Shown: in pieces, positions 1-7,701 of the stretch
How positions within the stretch are numbered: position 1 is the first letter of the stretch
Layout of the letters: each line of letters begins with the position of its first letter
NCBI GenBank assembly: GCA_039808665.1
Contig: JBDHTO010000015.1
Span: 1-17,107 of the forward strand
Direction: 5' to 3'
DNA from: JBDHTO01 sp039808665
Lineage (GTDB): Bacteria; Pseudomonadota; Alphaproteobacteria; Paracaedibacterales; JAKBAR01
Length of the DNA: 17,107 bases
Notes under the pieces: model-generated
Database searches by the model: none
Seen by the model: only the letters and a program-made list of their open reading frames with translations
Told to the model about the DNA's origin: nothing
Made by a program: the position numbers and the translations under genes

Positions 1-302
1 ATGAGCCATGCGAGATTATCCACACATCCCCATATGTGAAGATAGAGAGAGTTCAAATGCATCGCCACTTGCTCTGTCTCATCATAACACAAAGGTTCCA
101 CTCTTTTGGGAGGAACCAATTCAGTAAGATTGAAATAATTTTCTTTTATGAGGGATAATCTCCTTTTTATTCCATGTTTACAAAATTCTCCTCCTTTAGT
201 TGTTTTGGTCTCTAGTGACAAAGATAAAATGCCTTGAAGTTGGCCCTGAACACTATAAATCCTTGTCTCTAAGTCAAATAATTCTTCGAAGGTATATTTC
301 AC
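1..302 (-). CDS. Hypothetical protein, partial (N-terminal ~100 residues)
   Basis: An open frame on the minus strand starts at a GTG (complement of 300-302) and runs without a stop to the left edge, so the C-terminus lies outside the window. An excellent Shine-Dalgarno (AGGAGG, complement of 308-313) sits 5 nt before the GTG, which fixes the start. The protein begins MKYTFEELFDLE, has a basic middle (HGIKRRLSLIKEN) and ends in the window with an aromatic helical stretch (MHLNSLYLHIWGCVDNLAWL). This last stretch resembles, from memory only, uncharacterised helical proteins of HEPN-like appearance; I do not assign a function. No signal peptide or membrane segment is visible. The upstream minus-strand neighbour is the cysteine-rich micropeptide gene, 118 nt away. 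Confidence 0.6.
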   Translation of the reverse strand, partial: MKYTFEELFDLETRIYSVQGQLQGILSLSLETKTTKGGEFCKHGIKRRLSLIKENYFNLTELVPPKRVEPLCYDETEQVAMHLNSLYLHIWGCVDNLAWL

Positions 303-320
303 AAAAACCTCCTAATTATT

Positions 321-358
321 AAGAGTGATTAAAAATTCTTAATTATATGGACACTCTT
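321..358 (-). promoter_or_regulatory. Candidate promoter/operator: dyad flanking a TATAAT
   Basis: A perfect 7-bp inverted repeat (AAGAGTG at 321-327, CACTCTT at 352-358) flanks a minus-strand TATAAT (complement of 342-347). It lies just upstream of the RBS of the partial gene at 1-302. This could be a -10 box inside an operator. No good -35 element was found at 17 nt, so the call is tentative. Confidence 0.3.
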
Positions 359-420
359 GGATTATTTGTCTCACCACCAACCCCATCCACCATCATAGCG
401 GGACCACGCCAAAGACATTT

Positions 421-534
421 TTACTTACAGTCTTTTTTACATTTACATGGACACTGGCCCGCAGAAACATCTGTTGCCACAAACGAGCTTGCAATCATAC
501 ATCCCATGATCATAAGAAAAATATAACGTTTCAT
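421..534 (-). CDS. Exported cysteine-rich micropeptide (37 aa)
   Basis: A short ORF reads ATG (complement of 532-534) to TAA (complement of 421-423). A GAGG Shine-Dalgarno (complement of 542-545) lies 7 nt upstream. The product has a textbook Sec signal peptide: MKR at the N-terminus, a hydrophobic core (YIFLMIMGCMIASSFVA), and a probable cleavage after VSA around residue 25. The mature peptide would be only about 12 residues, GQCPCKCKKDCK, with four cysteines and four lysines. That composition suggests metal binding or disulfide cross-linking in the periplasm, which is inference. A lipobox reading (IMGC) is possible but weaker. It lies between trcR, which has its own terminator, and the partial gene at the left edge. 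No family was recognised. Confidence 0.6.
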   Translation of the reverse strand: MKRYIFLMIMGCMIASSFVATDVSAGQCPCKCKKDCK

Positions 535-561
535 AAAAAAACCTCATTTCTTGGTTTGCTA

Positions 562-591
562 ACATAAGACGAGCTAGAGTTTTTTGTTCAA
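562..591 (-). promoter_or_regulatory. Candidate promoter of the cysteine-rich micropeptide
   Basis: On the minus strand, TTGAAC (complement of 586-591) and TTATGT (complement of 562-567) are separated by 18 nt, about 28 nt before the ATG. The trcR terminator lies just upstream, so the micropeptide needs its own promoter. The -10 match is moderate. Confidence 0.35.
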
Positions 592-610
592 AATTCAATA
601 TATTTCCCAT

Positions 611-637
611 AAAAAAAGGGCAACCCTAAGGCTGCCC
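611..637 (-). terminator. Rho-independent terminator of trcR
   Basis: On the minus strand a GC-rich hairpin with stem GGGCAGCC/GGTTGCCC (one A-C mismatch) and a TTAG loop is followed by a run of seven T (complement of 611-617). It begins about 25 nt after the trcR stop codon. Confidence 0.85.
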
Positions 638-662
638 CGCATTATTTCAAAGGATGTAAAAG

Positions 663-1184
663 CTAATCTTTTTTAGATGCGGCCACGGCGGCATCAAGCT
701 CCTCTTGGCTGCAAAAACCCATGACCACAGGATTTTTCGGTTTAATATTTGCAGAGTTCCAGTGGGTGCGATTGCGAATAGAAAGCACCATAGGCTTTGT
801 CGTTCCCAAAAGTTTGCATATTTTGGAATCGGGAACCTCTGGATGATTTTTCAAAATCCACGCAATGGCATCCGGGCGATCCTGACGTTTGGAAACGGGT
901 GTGTATTTTCCTTTTTTCTTGGAAAGAAGCGCTGCTGCATCCACAGGCGCACTGAGGACCAAATGAGTATTTGGATCGGCAATACAACGCTCAATCTCTC
1001 CCTGTGTGAGCTGACCTGAGGCAATGGGGTCAAAACCAACCATACCAATAGCCGCTTCACCATCGGCAATCGCCTGAACCTCAAGCGGATGAAGACCGCA
1101 AAACACAGCAATCTGCTCAAACGTTAACGTTGTATTTTCCACAAGCCATACGGCTGTTGCTTTAGGCATGAGTGGCAAAGCCAT
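663..1184 (-). CDS. trcR: Cell cycle transcriptional regulator TrcR (DUF1013)
   Basis: This 173-aa protein matches the DUF1013 family, annotated as the cell-cycle transcriptional regulator TrcR and confined largely to Alphaproteobacteria. It opens MALPLMPKATAVWLVENTT, followed by a helix-turn-helix-like segment (LTFEQIAVFCGLHPLEVQAI, about residues 19-38). A second HTH-like block (residues ~104-140, around IAWILKNHPEVPDSKICKLL) and the IRNRTHWNSANIKPKNP segment follow, both typical of the family. It is a soluble DNA-associated protein linked to the CtrA-type cell-cycle network in free-living relatives. The start is set by a GAGGAGG ribosome-binding site (complement of 1188-1194), and an intrinsic terminator follows the stop. 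The upstream gene on the same strand (MFS) ends 93 nt away, so co-transcription is possible, but I saw no terminator there. Confidence 0.9.
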   Translation of the reverse strand: MALPLMPKATAVWLVENTTLTFEQIAVFCGLHPLEVQAIADGEAAIGMVGFDPIASGQLTQGEIERCIADPNTHLVLSAPVDAAALLSKKKGKYTPVSKRQDRPDAIAWILKNHPEVPDSKICKLLGTTKPMVLSIRNRTHWNSANIKPKNPVVMGFCSQEELDAAVAASKKD

Positions 1185-1277
1185 ACATCCTCCTCAAAAA
1201 TTCGTTCAGTATATTGAGAAAATAATAATGCTCTAGTCATAGCAATTTATGACGTCTATGGCTATGAATTTCTCATA

Positions 1278-2540
1278 CTAATGGGCTGGCCGCGCGTTTT
1301 TACCCCTCGGCATAAAGGCAAAGAGAGTCGCAAGCGCGATAATAGCAACGATCGCACTGGCAAAGAATGCATAGTATTCACCATATTGTTCCGCAATGTT
1401 TCCAGCCACGATACCGGCTATCACGGAAGAAATAGCGCTAATCAGGTAGAAGAAGCCAAGAGCTGTTCCACGAAGATGTTCAGGAACCAAGTCAATAATA
1501 AGAGCCACGGAAACACTCTGAATCACACCAATTTGAAGACCCCAAAGGGCAACACCGATAAACATGATGGGAAGGTTGGGTGCCGTAAACAAAACGATAT
1601 CCGCAACCACAAGAACAAAAATCCCAAGGGCCATAAAGGCATATCGATTCATACGATCAGAAAGAGCCGCGATAGGATAAGATGACAGGCAATAGGTTGC
1701 ATTATAGAGCATCATAATCACAGGCACGTAATCTTCGGAAAGGCCAAAGTTACGGTTTGCATGCAACATCAAAAACGTCTCACCAAAACGTGCGAGCATG
1801 AACATAAAGACAACGCCCATGAGCATCCAATAGTACTTACCCAGCTTTCCAAGATCGGAGAACTGAATCTTTTGACGGGTCGGTTTAATTGTTTCTTGAG
1901 GATCGAGTTTTTGAGGGTAGGCATGTTTTTTGGGCTCTTTGACCCAAACAAAGAGAATAAGAATCGCAAGAACTGCGGGAATTGTCGCAATCCAAAAAAC
2001 CTTATTATAGTCGCTGGACGTTGCTTTCATAGCAACAATCGCAGCCGCCCCCCCGAGGAAAGATCCAGCCGTTGCAAGACTTCGCTTTAATCCAAAAGCC
2101 GCACCACGACGTTTCGGTGGAGCAATATCTCCCACAAGCGCATCGCGAGGCGTTGATTGGACACCATTTCCAACACGCTCAAGCATACGGGCAATAAAGA
2201 CAATCAAAAAGCTATTAGACATGGCAAGGATAGGTCTCGCAAGAACCATCATCAAATAGCCAATGACCATAATCACTTTGCGACGACGGAGATAGTCACT
2301 AATCACACCGGAAAGAAGTTTGGCTGCGTAAGAGGCTGCTTCCACAAATCCTTCTAAAAACCCGATCCATGCTGTACTGACACCGACAACGTTTTTCATA
2401 TAAACTGCTGAAAGGCTGTACATAATCACAAAGGAAAGATTAATAAGAAACATCATCCCCCCAATAATCCATACACCTATGGGAATGGAGGAATCTTTGT
2501 TAAGGGGAAGATTTTCTTGATCCAGGTGTTTTATAGGCAT
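1278..2540 (-). CDS. Major facilitator superfamily (MFS) transporter
   Basis: A 420-aa polytopic inner-membrane protein of the usual MFS length, with about 12 predicted hydrophobic segments. Motif A is visible after TM2 (GVISDYLRRRKVIM, around residues 79-92), and a second related motif occurs in the C-terminal half (ALSDRMNRY). The central cytoplasmic loop (residues ~200-230) is lysine-rich. The VGDIAPPKRRGAAFGLKRSL and LVPEHLRGTALGF stretches are the paired post-TM4 and post-TM10 motifs of the fold. The substrate cannot be read from sequence; relatives in host-associated bacteria are usually annotated only as MFS transporter. The start ATG has an AGGAG about 13 nt upstream, a longer gap than normal. 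It is transcribed divergently from the mitofilin/hemY genes. Confidence 0.88.
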   Translation of the reverse strand: MPIKHLDQENLPLNKDSSIPIGVWIIGGMMFLINLSFVIMYSLSAVYMKNVVGVSTAWIGFLEGFVEAASYAAKLLSGVISDYLRRRKVIMVIGYLMMVLARPILAMSNSFLIVFIARMLERVGNGVQSTPRDALVGDIAPPKRRGAAFGLKRSLATAGSFLGGAAAIVAMKATSSDYNKVFWIATIPAVLAILILFVWVKEPKKHAYPQKLDPQETIKPTRQKIQFSDLGKLGKYYWMLMGVVFMFMLARFGETFLMLHANRNFGLSEDYVPVIMMLYNATYCLSSYPIAALSDRMNRYAFMALGIFVLVVADIVLFTAPNLPIMFIGVALWGLQIGVIQSVSVALIIDLVPEHLRGTALGFFYLISAISSVIAGIVAGNIAEQYGEYYAFFASAIVAIIALATLFAFMPRGKNARPAH

Positions 2541-2799
2541 GAGTTGGGATTATCTCCTAAAAGATTTGAGAAAAAAAAAGAGGGAATGGCGGCGAAGAAA
2601 AACGGTGGGATTTAAAACCAAGAATTCGTTCATGTCTTATACAAAATGAAGTGCTACCGCGCCTCAAACATAGGATATTCTTCATGAAAAAGTCCAGAAA
2701 AAACCGCATACAAAATTTATCTTATATAAATCAAATCATGCTTTTTGATTTTATTTCGATTAGGATGTTTTTAGAAGCGCAAAAACCCTTAAAAAACTG

Positions 2800-3480
2800 A
2801 TGAATCAGAAGAGCCATCCAAAAGAAGATCCCATTGAAGAAAAGGCACCTCCGCCCCACGCCAAAGGACACCATAATCAAAAAAAGTTCGTCTTTCTTTT
2901 CTTTACAGCGTTTTTAATTCTTCTCGCAAGTTATGGCACGTACCACTTTATCAACCCGCTCTTTGAAAAAATCTCTCACCTTGAACAACAAGTCAAAGCT
3001 CTAGAGTCCACACCTCCTCAAGAAATTTACCAAACTCCCCCTGTGGACCCTGCACAAGTTGTTCACTTGATACAAGAGGAAATTAAAAAGTACACACAAG
3101 AAGCTCCTCAACCCCATGAGAATCCTGCAACAAAGGAGCTCATTCTTGAGTTACTCATATTATGCGATCTCTATGAAAAAAATTTACACGACGAAGTCCT
3201 AGGACCCGAAATTTTTGCCCGCCTTCAATCCATGCTTCTTACTCTTTTTAAAGACGACGGGGAGGTGACTTCCCTCATCCAAACACTTCAATCCTCACAG
3301 CATTCAGAAACACCGAAAAATGAAGAATCAACATTCAATTTCCCACGCTATATTGCCTGGATCTTTGATTATGTAGAGCTTAGTTTTTCTGGAATACACA
3401 CAGCTCCACAACATGATAATCTCAACAAAATTCGCCTTCATTTGTTTCATGCTCTGAAAAAGGATCATTCCCATGGTTAG
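2800..3480 (+). CDS. Mitofilin-like inner-membrane protein (COG4223 type)
   Basis: A 226-aa protein with a hydrophilic, proline- and histidine-rich N-terminal tail (residues 1-28), one transmembrane helix (about 30-50, FVFLFFTAFLILLASYGTY), a short coiled coil (55-70) and a helical domain to the C-terminus. This architecture, and its position directly before hemY, match the mitofilin-related proteins of Alphaproteobacteria that sit in hemD-mitofilin-hemY clusters. It is shorter than most of them. It would be anchored in the inner membrane with the C-terminal part in the periplasm and probably works with HemY in envelope or heme-related organisation, which is inference. No clear Shine-Dalgarno precedes the ATG. 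Its stop overlaps the hemY start by 8 nt, indicating translational coupling. No hemD is visible upstream. Confidence 0.65.
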   Translation: MNQKSHPKEDPIEEKAPPPHAKGHHNQKKFVFLFFTAFLILLASYGTYHFINPLFEKISHLEQQVKALESTPPQEIYQTPPVDPAQVVHLIQEEIKKYTQEAPQPHENPATKELILELLILCDLYEKNLHDEVLGPEIFARLQSMLLTLFKDDGEVTSLIQTLQSSQHSETPKNEESTFNFPRYIAWIFDYVELSFSGIHTAPQHDNLNKIRLHLFHALKKDHSHG

Positions 3481-4642
3481 CCCTGTTCAAAGCCCCCGCT
3501 GGAAACGTGCATTCTCAATTTTTTGGATATTTCTTCGGCTATCCGTTTTATTTTTTCTCATTCTCTGGATCTCAAAACTTCCAGGAGATGTTAGTGTTTC
3601 GGGATTTGGTTACACACTCAAAATGAATGTGCCCTTTGCCATTGGCGGTCTTTTTGTCCTGCTTGCTGTGACCTATTTTATTTTTGGTCTTCTTCGCTTT
3701 TTCTTGGGATTTGGACAATATATGCGGTCCATGTTTTATCGAAATCGCAGAAAAAAGGCGGATCTCAATTTTAAAGAAGGTCTTTCTTTCTTTTTTTCCG
3801 ATGATCTTGCAAAAGCCTTTTTATCCTTTAAAACAGCCGCAAAATATGACCCAGAACAACGATCCGTTTACCACACATTCATGGCATTGAGCGCCCTTAA
3901 CTCCCACCAAAAGGGGGAGGCAAAAATCATTTTTGAAGAGCTTACCCACGCTCAGGACCTGAAATTTCTCGGATATTTTGGCCTGTATCAAATCGAGGAG
4001 TCCTCAAAGCTCCCCCTCCTTGAAAGGGCATTTAAGGATCTTCCCGTCCATAAGTGGGTCCTGGAAAAACTGTTTACAGCTTATGGTGATAGCCTCAGTA
4101 AAGAAAATATAAGCAAAGCAGAAGGTCTTGTGGGGCGACTTTACGAGCTTCGACACATCACAAAAAAACAAAGACAACGCATGTACGCCGATGTCAACAT
4201 CATGCGTATGAAAATGGCTAAAAGGGACCGCGATCAAACGGCCATAAAATTATACGCAGAACGTGCCTATGACTTTGACTCTCTCTATGCACAAAGTGTT
4301 ATCGCTTTTGCACCTTTTGTCGAGGGGAGTAAAAAACTCAAAATGTTCTTAAAAGCATTTGAAGCTGAACCAACATCTGAGCTTGCAGAGGCTATTCAAA
4401 AAAATCTTCCTCTTGATGTTGCAACATTTAGAGTTTTTGAGGAACGTCTTGAATCCAGAACCGATCCTCAGGTTATTTTTCTTCTTGGCCTTCTTGCCTT
4501 TCATGCTCAACTTTGGGGACGCGCTAAACAGATTCTCAATCTTCTCCCAAAGGATCTCCACGATAGTCGGTATCAAATGCTCATCTATCAAATAGAACAG
4601 GGAGAAAATAAAGAGTACCGAAAGAAATCCCTTTCAAGCTAG
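3473..4642 (+). CDS. hemY: HemY-like membrane protein with TPR repeats
   Basis: A 389-aa protein with the HemY_N layout: two transmembrane helices (about residues 15-34 and 52-76) joined by a short periplasmic loop containing the typical PGDVSVSGFGYTLKMN segment. A cytoplasmic region built of TPR-like helices follows (SFFFSDDLAKAFLSFKTAAK, then FMALSALNSHQKGEAKIIFEEL, and so on). HemY of Proteobacteria is linked to protoheme/tetrapyrrole metabolism by gene context, and its exact role is unsettled. It is unrelated to Gram-positive HemY protoporphyrinogen oxidase. The start overlaps the preceding stop by 8 nt, with AAGGA 8 nt upstream of ATG. The second half is less recognisably TPR but continues in the same helical style. 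Confidence 0.85.
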   Translation: MVSPVQSPRWKRAFSIFWIFLRLSVLFFLILWISKLPGDVSVSGFGYTLKMNVPFAIGGLFVLLAVTYFIFGLLRFFLGFGQYMRSMFYRNRRKKADLNFKEGLSFFFSDDLAKAFLSFKTAAKYDPEQRSVYHTFMALSALNSHQKGEAKIIFEELTHAQDLKFLGYFGLYQIEESSKLPLLERAFKDLPVHKWVLEKLFTAYGDSLSKENISKAEGLVGRLYELRHITKKQRQRMYADVNIMRMKMAKRDRDQTAIKLYAERAYDFDSLYAQSVIAFAPFVEGSKKLKMFLKAFEAEPTSELAEAIQKNLPLDVATFRVFEERLESRTDPQVIFLLGLLAFHAQLWGRAKQILNLLPKDLHDSRYQMLIYQIEQGENKEYRKKSLSS

Positions 4643-4716
4643 GAGTGTTTTTTTATCCTTTATTAAGAATTCTGTGTGCTAATGAAAATATCAAAAGCTC
4701 CCAAAACTGATCTATT

Positions 4717-5907
4717 GTGAAAGCTCAAGACATCTCAACTGATAGTCATCAACAAACACCAGAAGATCTGGCCATGGCTTTTATGGAGGCTGTACGACCC
4801 AAATCTTCGTCCTGGCTTGCGCTTCATTTTAATATTTCAAAACTCAAACACTATAACCAAGCCGATATCATGCTTGAAAATGCAAGAATTGTTCTGCAGC
4901 GCGGCTTCTCCGGACATGAGTTTAAATTATTCACACTCTCCAACAATGATATTGTGATTTTTGTTAAGGACATCGGACTTATTAAAATTGAAAGCGTTGT
5001 CATGGAAATGCGTAAACTTTTTGGGGAAGATCCTCTCTTGATTAAAACAACGGGACAAGAGCATTTTTATAAAACCTTTCATCTCAACCATGGTTTTGAA
5101 CCGCTCACAGATCTTCTTCACGAAACACGCGACGATGCACATCACACGGGAGTTAATTACGGAGAGCAGCCTCCCCTCTCCTCTGTTCCAGTGCTTCCCT
5201 TTGAAACTCTTGTAAAGCTTCAAAATACACTACGACACGCCGATATTAGTAATTTTATCAGACGACAGGGCTTTTACTCGATCACCTCTGAAACATCTAT
5301 AAAACGCATCGGATGTGAATTCTTTTTATCCTTGGAAGGCATTGAAAATGTTATCGATGCAGACTCTCACCTCATCAGTGATTTTGCGCTTTTTAAATAT
5401 CTCTCTGTGCTTTTTGACAAAAAGCTTCTCGCCTATCTTGCCTCACAAATGAAATATCTGGACAAATCTTGGGATATTCATATCAACCTCAACATGAGAT
5501 CTATCATTTCTAAGGATTTTTTTGATTTTCATAAAAAAATTTCCCCAAGACGCATCACAATTGAAATCGATAGAACTGACATTTTATGGGACCAAGAGGG
5601 GTTTAATTTTGCGGTCGACTTTTTAAAAGGATATAGGCATCACGTCTGCATGGATTTATTGTCGGCAACAAATCTTAAATTTTTCACAGGATCAGACGTT
5701 GTGTGCGACAATTATAAAATAATTGCAGACACCGATCTTTTTAAATATCACATGGATGACCTCACAGCATTCGTCCAGGATAAAGGGGCATCAAAAATTA
5801 TTTTTGCACGGTGTGAATCCCCTCATGTGATCAAAGAAGGTTTAAAGCTTGGCATTAATCTCTATCAGGGGCGTTACTTAGATCAAATTACAGCCACCAA
5901 GAAATAG
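4717..5907 (+). CDS. Degenerate GGDEF-like/EAL-like protein
   Basis: A 396-aa soluble protein. Residues ~33-115 look like a worn GGDEF-type fold (LALHFNISKLKHYNQAD, then FKLFTLSNNDIVIFVKD, then LFGEDPL) with no GGDEF signature. Residues ~160-390 follow the EAL barrel order: INLNMRSIISKDFF corresponds to the INLS strand, RRITIEID to the LEIxE strand, CMDLLS to the DDFG position, IIFARCES to the AEGVE strand, and LYQGRYLD to the QGYYF motif. The EAL triad and the DDFG aspartates are missing, so c-di-GMP hydrolysis is not expected; it may bind a nucleotide or act as a scaffold (inference). The GTG start at 4717 has no good Shine-Dalgarno; an ATG at 4774 is an alternative. It lies where a GTA cluster would normally carry the terminase gene. 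Confidence 0.55.
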   Translation: MKAQDISTDSHQQTPEDLAMAFMEAVRPKSSSWLALHFNISKLKHYNQADIMLENARIVLQRGFSGHEFKLFTLSNNDIVIFVKDIGLIKIESVVMEMRKLFGEDPLLIKTTGQEHFYKTFHLNHGFEPLTDLLHETRDDAHHTGVNYGEQPPLSSVPVLPFETLVKLQNTLRHADISNFIRRQGFYSITSETSIKRIGCEFFLSLEGIENVIDADSHLISDFALFKYLSVLFDKKLLAYLASQMKYLDKSWDIHINLNMRSIISKDFFDFHKKISPRRITIEIDRTDILWDQEGFNFAVDFLKGYRHHVCMDLLSATNLKFFTGSDVVCDNYKIIADTDLFKYHMDDLTAFVQDKGASKIIFARCESPHVIKEGLKLGINLYQGRYLDQITATKK

Positions 5908-5941
5908 GTAGAGAAAATAAAAAGATGTCCTTTTTTAAATT

Positions 5942-5994
5942 TTGATTTGGGACACAAGTTTTGATAAAAAACTCTCATGATGGTGTTTTACACC
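5942..5994 (+). promoter_or_regulatory. Candidate promoter/operator region of the head-gene operon
   Basis: The 149-nt gap before the portal gene contains TTGATT (5942-5947) with GATAAA (5963-5968) 15 nt later, a TTGATA at 5961-5966, and a perfect palindrome GGTGTTTTACACC (5982-5994, 5-bp arms). One of the hexamer pairs may be the promoter and the palindrome an operator. None matches the consensus well, so this is a pointer rather than a firm site. Confidence 0.25.
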
Positions 5995-6003
5995 AAGAAT
6001 TCT

Positions 6004-6037
6004 AAAAGCCTCAGAAGATTGTCTTCTGGGGCTTTTT
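6004..6037 (+). terminator. Strong intrinsic terminator, possibly a leader attenuator
   Basis: A 12-bp stem (6007-6018 with 6022-6033; one U-G wobble) closed by a 3-nt loop is followed by a T run (6033-6037). An A run precedes it (6004-6007), so it could also act weakly on the other strand. It ends only 19 nt before the portal ATG, leaving no room for a promoter in between. It may terminate the upstream EAL-like gene, and any portal transcript starting upstream must read through it. Confidence 0.8.
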
Positions 6038-6056
6038 CTATGGGAGAAAAAATAAA

Positions 6057-7262
6057 ATGCCCAAAATATCTTTGAAAAGCTTTCTTCAAAAGATTAAAAA
6101 ACGCCACACACGCGCCACACCCTTTGTTCTCAGCTCACAAATTGGCAAACCGGAATGGCGCTGCATGGATTACCCAAAACTCGTCCAAGAGGGGTATGAA
6201 CACAATGTGATTGTCTATCGATGCATCAATCTTATTGCGCGTGGTATCGCAAGTGTGCCGTGGGTTTTATATGAAAAAGATGCATCCGGTGTCGAACATG
6301 AAGTCGAGCATCATCCCCTTCTCACACTTTTGCAGCACCCTTCTGCTGAGCAAGCGGGCTCTTCACTCATGGAAGTGCTTATGAGTTACCTCCTCCTTTC
6401 AGGGAATGCTTTTCTAGAAGCCGTTTTTGATGAATATGCAAAACCCACAGGACTTTACGTCCTAAGACCTGACCGCGTGGCCTTGATTCCAGGAGAAGAC
6501 GGAGAATCTATAGGATTAGAATACAACCTTTCAGGTACACGAAAGAAAATCTATTTCTCAGACTTTCCTCATCGTCCGATTCTACACCTCAAGCTCTTTC
6601 ATCCCCTTCACGATGTTTATGGCCTAAGCCCTCTTCGTGCAGCAGCCAGATCCATCGACCAACATAACGAAGTTGCATCCCACAATCTGTCACTCCTTGA
6701 AAATGGAGGACGCCCCACGGGTGCACTTGTTGTCAAAGATCAAAATCTCACCTTTGAGCAACGACAACATCTTAAAGAGAATTTGCAGCAACTTTATCAG
6801 GGAGGGTCAAATGCTGGAAAAATCATGATTCTCGAGGGAGAATTTGAATGGAAAGAAATGGGACTCTCCCCCAAAGACCTGGACTTTTTGGAGGGGAGAA
6901 ATATTTCTGCACGTGAAATCGCACAAGCTTTTGGTGTACCGAGTATGTTGGTGGGTGTCACCGGCGATGCAACTTATGCAAACTATAAGGAAGCACGTCT
7001 TCATCTTTGGGAAGATACAATTATCCCAATGCTTGAGCATCTTATGGATGAGTTGAATCTTTGGCTTTCACCCCTTTTTGGAAATAACTTACGCCTTGGA
7101 TTTGATATTGATGGTATCCCTGCACTCTCTGAAAAAAGAGAAGCTTACTGGGATAAAATTTCCCAGGCAGATTTTCTCACCCTTAACGAAAAACGCCAAG
7201 CTGTTGGTTACTCTCCCCTTCCGGGTGGAGATGTTTTAGGAGGAAAAAATGGAGATCAATGA
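6057..7262 (+). CDS. HK97-family phage/GTA portal protein
   Basis: A 401-aa protein of normal length for the HK97 portal family (RcGTA g3 type). The portal is the dodecameric ring at the capsid vertex through which DNA is packaged and ejected. Recognisable family blocks are VIVYRCINLIARGIASVPW (51-69), HHPLLTLLQHPS (85-96), the segment SYLLLSGNAFLE (110-121), GLYVLRPDRV (132-141), the LEGRNISAREIAQAFGVPS block, and the C-terminal NEKRQAVGYSPLPGGD. No internal stop or frameshift is seen. GGGAG lies 10 nt before the ATG. The gene directly follows a terminator hairpin and overlaps the protease gene by 14 nt. No terminase gene precedes it. Confidence 0.95.
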   Translation: MPKISLKSFLQKIKKRHTRATPFVLSSQIGKPEWRCMDYPKLVQEGYEHNVIVYRCINLIARGIASVPWVLYEKDASGVEHEVEHHPLLTLLQHPSAEQAGSSLMEVLMSYLLLSGNAFLEAVFDEYAKPTGLYVLRPDRVALIPGEDGESIGLEYNLSGTRKKIYFSDFPHRPILHLKLFHPLHDVYGLSPLRAAARSIDQHNEVASHNLSLLENGGRPTGALVVKDQNLTFEQRQHLKENLQQLYQGGSNAGKIMILEGEFEWKEMGLSPKDLDFLEGRNISAREIAQAFGVPSMLVGVTGDATYANYKEARLHLWEDTIIPMLEHLMDELNLWLSPLFGNNLRLGFDIDGIPALSEKREAYWDKISQADFLTLNEKRQAVGYSPLPGGDVLGGKNGDQ

Positions 7263-7671
7263 TTACAAAATATGTGGTTATGCCAGTGTTTTTTACGTCA
7301 AAGATTTACAAAATGAAATGGTCGTCCCAGGCGCTTTTTTAGAAAGCATTCATACCTTCAAAAAAAATAAAAATACAGTGGGAATGTACATTCAACATGA
7401 CACAACACAACCTCTTGGTCACTGGACAAAACTGGAAGAAGATCAACATGGTTTGTGGGCTGAGGGTCAAATCACAAGACCCGATGTGTACAAAGCGCTG
7501 TTAATCAATCAACAATCAAAAGGAGAAAATACTTATGGACTTTCGATAGGTTTTTACACAAAACGCACCTCTGCCCACAACCATATCAAAACATTACATG
7601 CCTTAGATCTTTTTGAAATCTCAATTGTTCTAAAACCTGCAAATCCTCTCGCTACACTCAGCGGACGATAA
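7249..7671 (+). CDS. HK97-family prohead protease
   Basis: A 140-aa protein of the U35/HK97 prohead protease family, which cuts the scaffolding delta domain of the capsid protein during head maturation. Expected catalytic residues are visible in order: His50 (MYIQHD), Ser99 (GLSIGF) and Glu123 (LFEIS), with the family C-terminus SIVLKPANPLA. The N-terminal GYASVF and VVPGAF motifs are also typical. It is at the short end of the family. AGGAGG lies just before the ATG inside the end of the portal gene, giving a 14-nt overlap and probable translational coupling. The intact triad suggests selection for function. Confidence 0.93.
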   Translation: MEINDYKICGYASVFYVKDLQNEMVVPGAFLESIHTFKKNKNTVGMYIQHDTTQPLGHWTKLEEDQHGLWAEGQITRPDVYKALLINQQSKGENTYGLSIGFYTKRTSAHNHIKTLHALDLFEISIVLKPANPLATLSGR

Positions 7672-7701
7672 AATCCCCCTCTATTAAATCAGGAGATATC
7701 C

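Noticed and set aside
705..1019. Plus-strand ORF of 104 codons opposite trcR
   Set aside because: It lies wholly antisense to a well-supported DUF1013 gene, has no RBS and no protein-like motifs.
1281..1685. Plus-strand ORF of 134 codons opposite the MFS gene
   Set aside because: Antisense shadow of the transporter; composition is rich in K, N and H as expected for reverse-strand reading, with no RBS.
2541..2799. Divergent gap between the MFS gene and the mitofilin-like gene
   Set aside because: It should hold promoters for both directions, but no hexamer pair with acceptable spacing stood out and no structured RNA or repeat is visible.
2617..6002. ACCAAGAATTC occurring at 2617-2627 and 5992-6002
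   Set aside because: An 11-nt match between two AT-rich intergenic regions is expected by chance in a window of this size; no longer shared context was seen.
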